From positions 1 through 5,730 of the forward strand of contig CANPXY010000072.1 in assembly GCA_947587115.1 (NCBI GenBank): DNA of 5,730 bases, read 5' to 3'. Below, piece by piece: positions 4,197 to 5,730 of this stretch (positions within the stretch are counted from its first letter, which is position 1; every line of letters begins with the position of its first letter). The stretch comes from an uncultured Bacilli bacterium (GTDB taxonomy: Bacteria; Bacillota_I; Bacilli_A; RF39; UBA660). The translations under genes and the position numbers were made by a program. The notes under the pieces are model-generated. The model ran no database searches. It worked only from the letters and a program-made list of their open reading frames with translations, and was not told the origin of the DNA.

Positions 4197-4826
4197 TTAC
4201 GACAATTGGATGGAATTTCCCTCATCGCCTTCGTCAAATTGAACTCCGAAGTCGCCATCGGGCAATACTTCAAAAGGTTCAACATCCGCAATGGACTCAG
4301 GAGGTGTATGAAGATTCATCGCAACCAGCAATTCATTGTTGACTACTTTGGTTTTTCCGTCTTTGGTGACAGCTCGCCACTTATACCATCCCGATTGGCG
4401 GATTCCTTTCCGATAAAGAGAATTTTCCAATTGGGGGTGATCTGCTTGGATCATCTCTACGGTAATTGGCACATAGGCAATCGGTTGATCGACTTTCAAA
4501 TCCTGATTAGGAGTAAATTTCACTAAGAACGCTTTTCCCTCTCCAGTAAAACTTTCTTCAGTTTTATAACGATTTAACCCCACGACCTCTTTAACCGTGT
4601 AGATTTTACCCAAATCCTCATCGTCTAGTTCGGGGGTTTTCTTTTCATAGGGAACGATCACGAATTTATCGCCCTTTTCAAAGGAGACTTTCGCACCCGT
4701 CAAATCAATCACACCGTCATCAGTGAGAATTTTCTCCACGTCTACAATAGTAGTGAGGGCATACCATTTGGGAGCAGACAAGGCAATGTCGCCAAGTGCT
4801 CCGATTTTATTGTTAAATGAACTCAT
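4197..4826 (-). CDS. Unknown beta-rich phage protein, probably virion-associated
   Basis: A 209-residue protein with no recognised family. It has no signal peptide, membrane helix, Cys or obvious catalytic motif. Short alternating hydrophobic stretches (FVIVPYE 55-61, IYTVKEVVGL 75-84, FLVKFT 100-105, YVPITVEMI 118-126) suggest a mostly beta fold. GWYKWRAVTKDGKTKVVNNE (146-165) looks like a beta hairpin. The C-terminus from about 182 is acidic (DVEPFEVLPDGDFGVQFDEG). The start ATG follows an AT-only leader with no Shine-Dalgarno. It lies 41 bases after the basic-tailed gene and 105 bases before paralog 3, on the same strand, so a structural or assembly role is the best guess. That guess rests on context only. 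Confidence 0.7.
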   Translation of the reverse strand: MSSFNNKIGALGDIALSAPKWYALTTIVDVEKILTDDGVIDLTGAKVSFEKGDKFVIVPYEKKTPELDDEDLGKIYTVKEVVGLNRYKTEESFTGEGKAFLVKFTPNQDLKVDQPIAYVPITVEMIQADHPQLENSLYRKGIRQSGWYKWRAVTKDGKTKVVNNELLVAMNLHTPPESIADVEPFEVLPDGDFGVQFDEGDEGNSIQLS

Positions 4827-4841
4827 AATAATTTTTAAAAT

Positions 4842-4869
4842 CTTTTTTGCAAAAAAGTAATTTTTACTT
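4842..4869 (-). other. Palindrome and weak stem between the two upstream genes
   Basis: A perfect 16-base palindrome, CTTTTTTGCAAAAAAG (4842-4857), overlaps a short stem AAGTAA/TTACTT (4855-4860/4864-4869) that includes the stop codon of the gene to the right. On the minus strand the stem is followed by a T run. It may be a weak terminator or a protein site; the high A/T content makes chance plausible. Confidence 0.3.
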
Positions 4870-5716
4870 ATTTTTCGGTAGGATGGGATTTTTTCTCAAA
4901 TCGCTCTCTTTCAATTTTCCGCACCACGGGAATCATTTTTCTTGTAAGAGCTTTCACTAATCCTTCTTTCTTAGCTAAAATTCCTTCAACCCTCATTTTA
5001 TCTTGATAGCTAAGATCATCGAACTTTTTCCCGCCTGCGAATCGACTTTTTAACATATTTCTTGCCAATCGTCTAGCCCTTTTTTCAATGACTTCTTGCG
5101 TGGCTTTTCTGTTAAGGGCAATTTTACGTTTTCTCGCAATGATTTTCGCTTTAGCTCTCATTCGAATGGCTTTTTTCAATCTAGCCTGCACATCTAACAC
5201 CTCATTGAGTCTTTTTGCGGGAATATGTCCTTTGGCAATTGACTCGCTAATGGCGTCAATTGTATCTGATAGCATATTTGCGTCAAACTGCGGGAAAGTA
5301 CTTTCGGGGTTTACCCCGAAGTCATACACCGCAGAGGTGTCTAAGTCATTAGGTTCTTGACCATAGAGAATACTGGTTAATTCGTTAACAGATAATTTTT
5401 TAAGCCACTTGGAAATTTCTTTATAGGGAATTTCGGGCAGTTCTTCAGATTCAGGAATATCCTCAAAGTCTGTATAGTCTTCTAAAAATTCATCGCTGGA
5501 AAGATTATCAAGACTTTCCCACCATTCGCCAACAGTCAATTCTTGGGGAAAAGCAGAAAACACATTATGATAATCCCAAAGAGGAGAGAATTTATTTGCT
5601 GAGTGATAATCAAGCGTTCTTAGTCGTAGAACTTTCGGATTATCGTCATCGTCTTCTTCTTTCAAAGACGGGGCGACATCTGCTTTTATTTCTCTTGCGA
5701 CTTGACGATCTTTCAT
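4868..5716 (-). CDS. Conserved phage protein with acidic N-terminal half and strongly basic C-terminal helical domain
   Basis: The N-terminal half is acidic (EEDDDDN 20-26; DEFLEDYTDFEDIPESEELPE 75-95). The C-terminal part (about 178-276) is rich in Arg and Lys and probably helical: KIIARKRKIALNRKAT (191-206), KRARRLARNMLKSRFAG (212-228), FDDLSYQDKMRVEGILAKK (232-250) and MIPVVRKIERERFEKK (261-276). This basic pattern (K-I-A-x-x-R-K-A-T, then A-G-x-x-x-x-x-L-S, then I-P-x-V-R-K) resembles, from memory, a conserved module of unknown function in marine and freshwater tailed phages. A DNA- or RNA-contacting, scaffold or internal virion role would fit the charge, but this is inference. The frame is open upstream to the window edge (VLSK before the chosen ATG at 5716), so the true start may lie outside. 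Confidence 0.75.
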   Translation of the reverse strand: MKDRQVAREIKADVAPSLKEEDDDDNPKVLRLRTLDYHSANKFSPLWDYHNVFSAFPQELTVGEWWESLDNLSSDEFLEDYTDFEDIPESEELPEIPYKEISKWLKKLSVNELTSILYGQEPNDLDTSAVYDFGVNPESTFPQFDANMLSDTIDAISESIAKGHIPAKRLNEVLDVQARLKKAIRMRAKAKIIARKRKIALNRKATQEVIEKRARRLARNMLKSRFAGGKKFDDLSYQDKMRVEGILAKKEGLVKALTRKMIPVVRKIERERFEKKSHPTEK

Positions 5717-5730
5717 TTTGGATAAAACCG

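Noticed and set aside
1807..5716. Code 4 (TGA read as Trp)
   Set aside because: Trp is encoded by TGG throughout and paralog 3 ends with TGA followed at once by TAA.

Overview
The window looks like part of an AT-rich tailed-phage genome or prophage. The evidence is a block of non-enzymatic, virion-like genes, including three tandem paralogs with an N-terminal motif common in phage fibre and baseplate proteins, set next to an EcoRI-type adenine methyltransferase, a tRNA-Tyr and a long non-coding stretch. All genes read in the standard bacterial code: TGG is Trp, and one gene ends TGA-TAA. The host cannot be named. Promoters on the left are textbook sigma70 (TTGACA, 17 bp, TAAAAT), but no ORF start has a convincing Shine-Dalgarno; leaders are A/T-rich. 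That pattern occurs in several phyla, for example Bacteroidota and cyanobacteria.

Layout. The left third reads rightward: the 3' part of an EcoRI-family adenine-N6 methyltransferase (3-740), a tRNA-Tyr(GTA) with encoded CCA (788-873), then about 730 bases with no long ORF (about 924-1651). This last stretch starts at a strong promoter, folds into a dense series of perfect or near-perfect helices and ends in a strong intrinsic terminator. I read it as one large structured non-coding RNA. A 31-codon ORF for a single-pass membrane peptide (1671-1766) follows. The right two thirds read leftward: a basic-tailed conserved phage protein (4868-5716), a beta-rich unknown protein (4197-4826), then three paralogous virion-like proteins (3465-4091, 2682-3341, 1807-2583). 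The two blocks converge at back-to-back terminators at 1617-1651 and 1767-1790.

The most interesting signal is the promoter-tRNA-promoter-long RNA arrangement. A 38-bp direct repeat with one mismatch holds the complete promoter. One copy lies before the tRNA, overlapping the end of the methyltransferase gene, and the other lies before the long RNA. A large ornate RNA beside a tRNA in a phage is the setting described for the GOLLD and ROOL RNA classes, so this is a candidate member or a new relative. I cannot confirm family membership by eye.

In the right block, most genes appear to be separated by a terminator followed at once by a shared element (TTTTTCTAAnnA on the minus strand) 28-39 bases before the start codon. 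This suggests individually transcribed virion genes.
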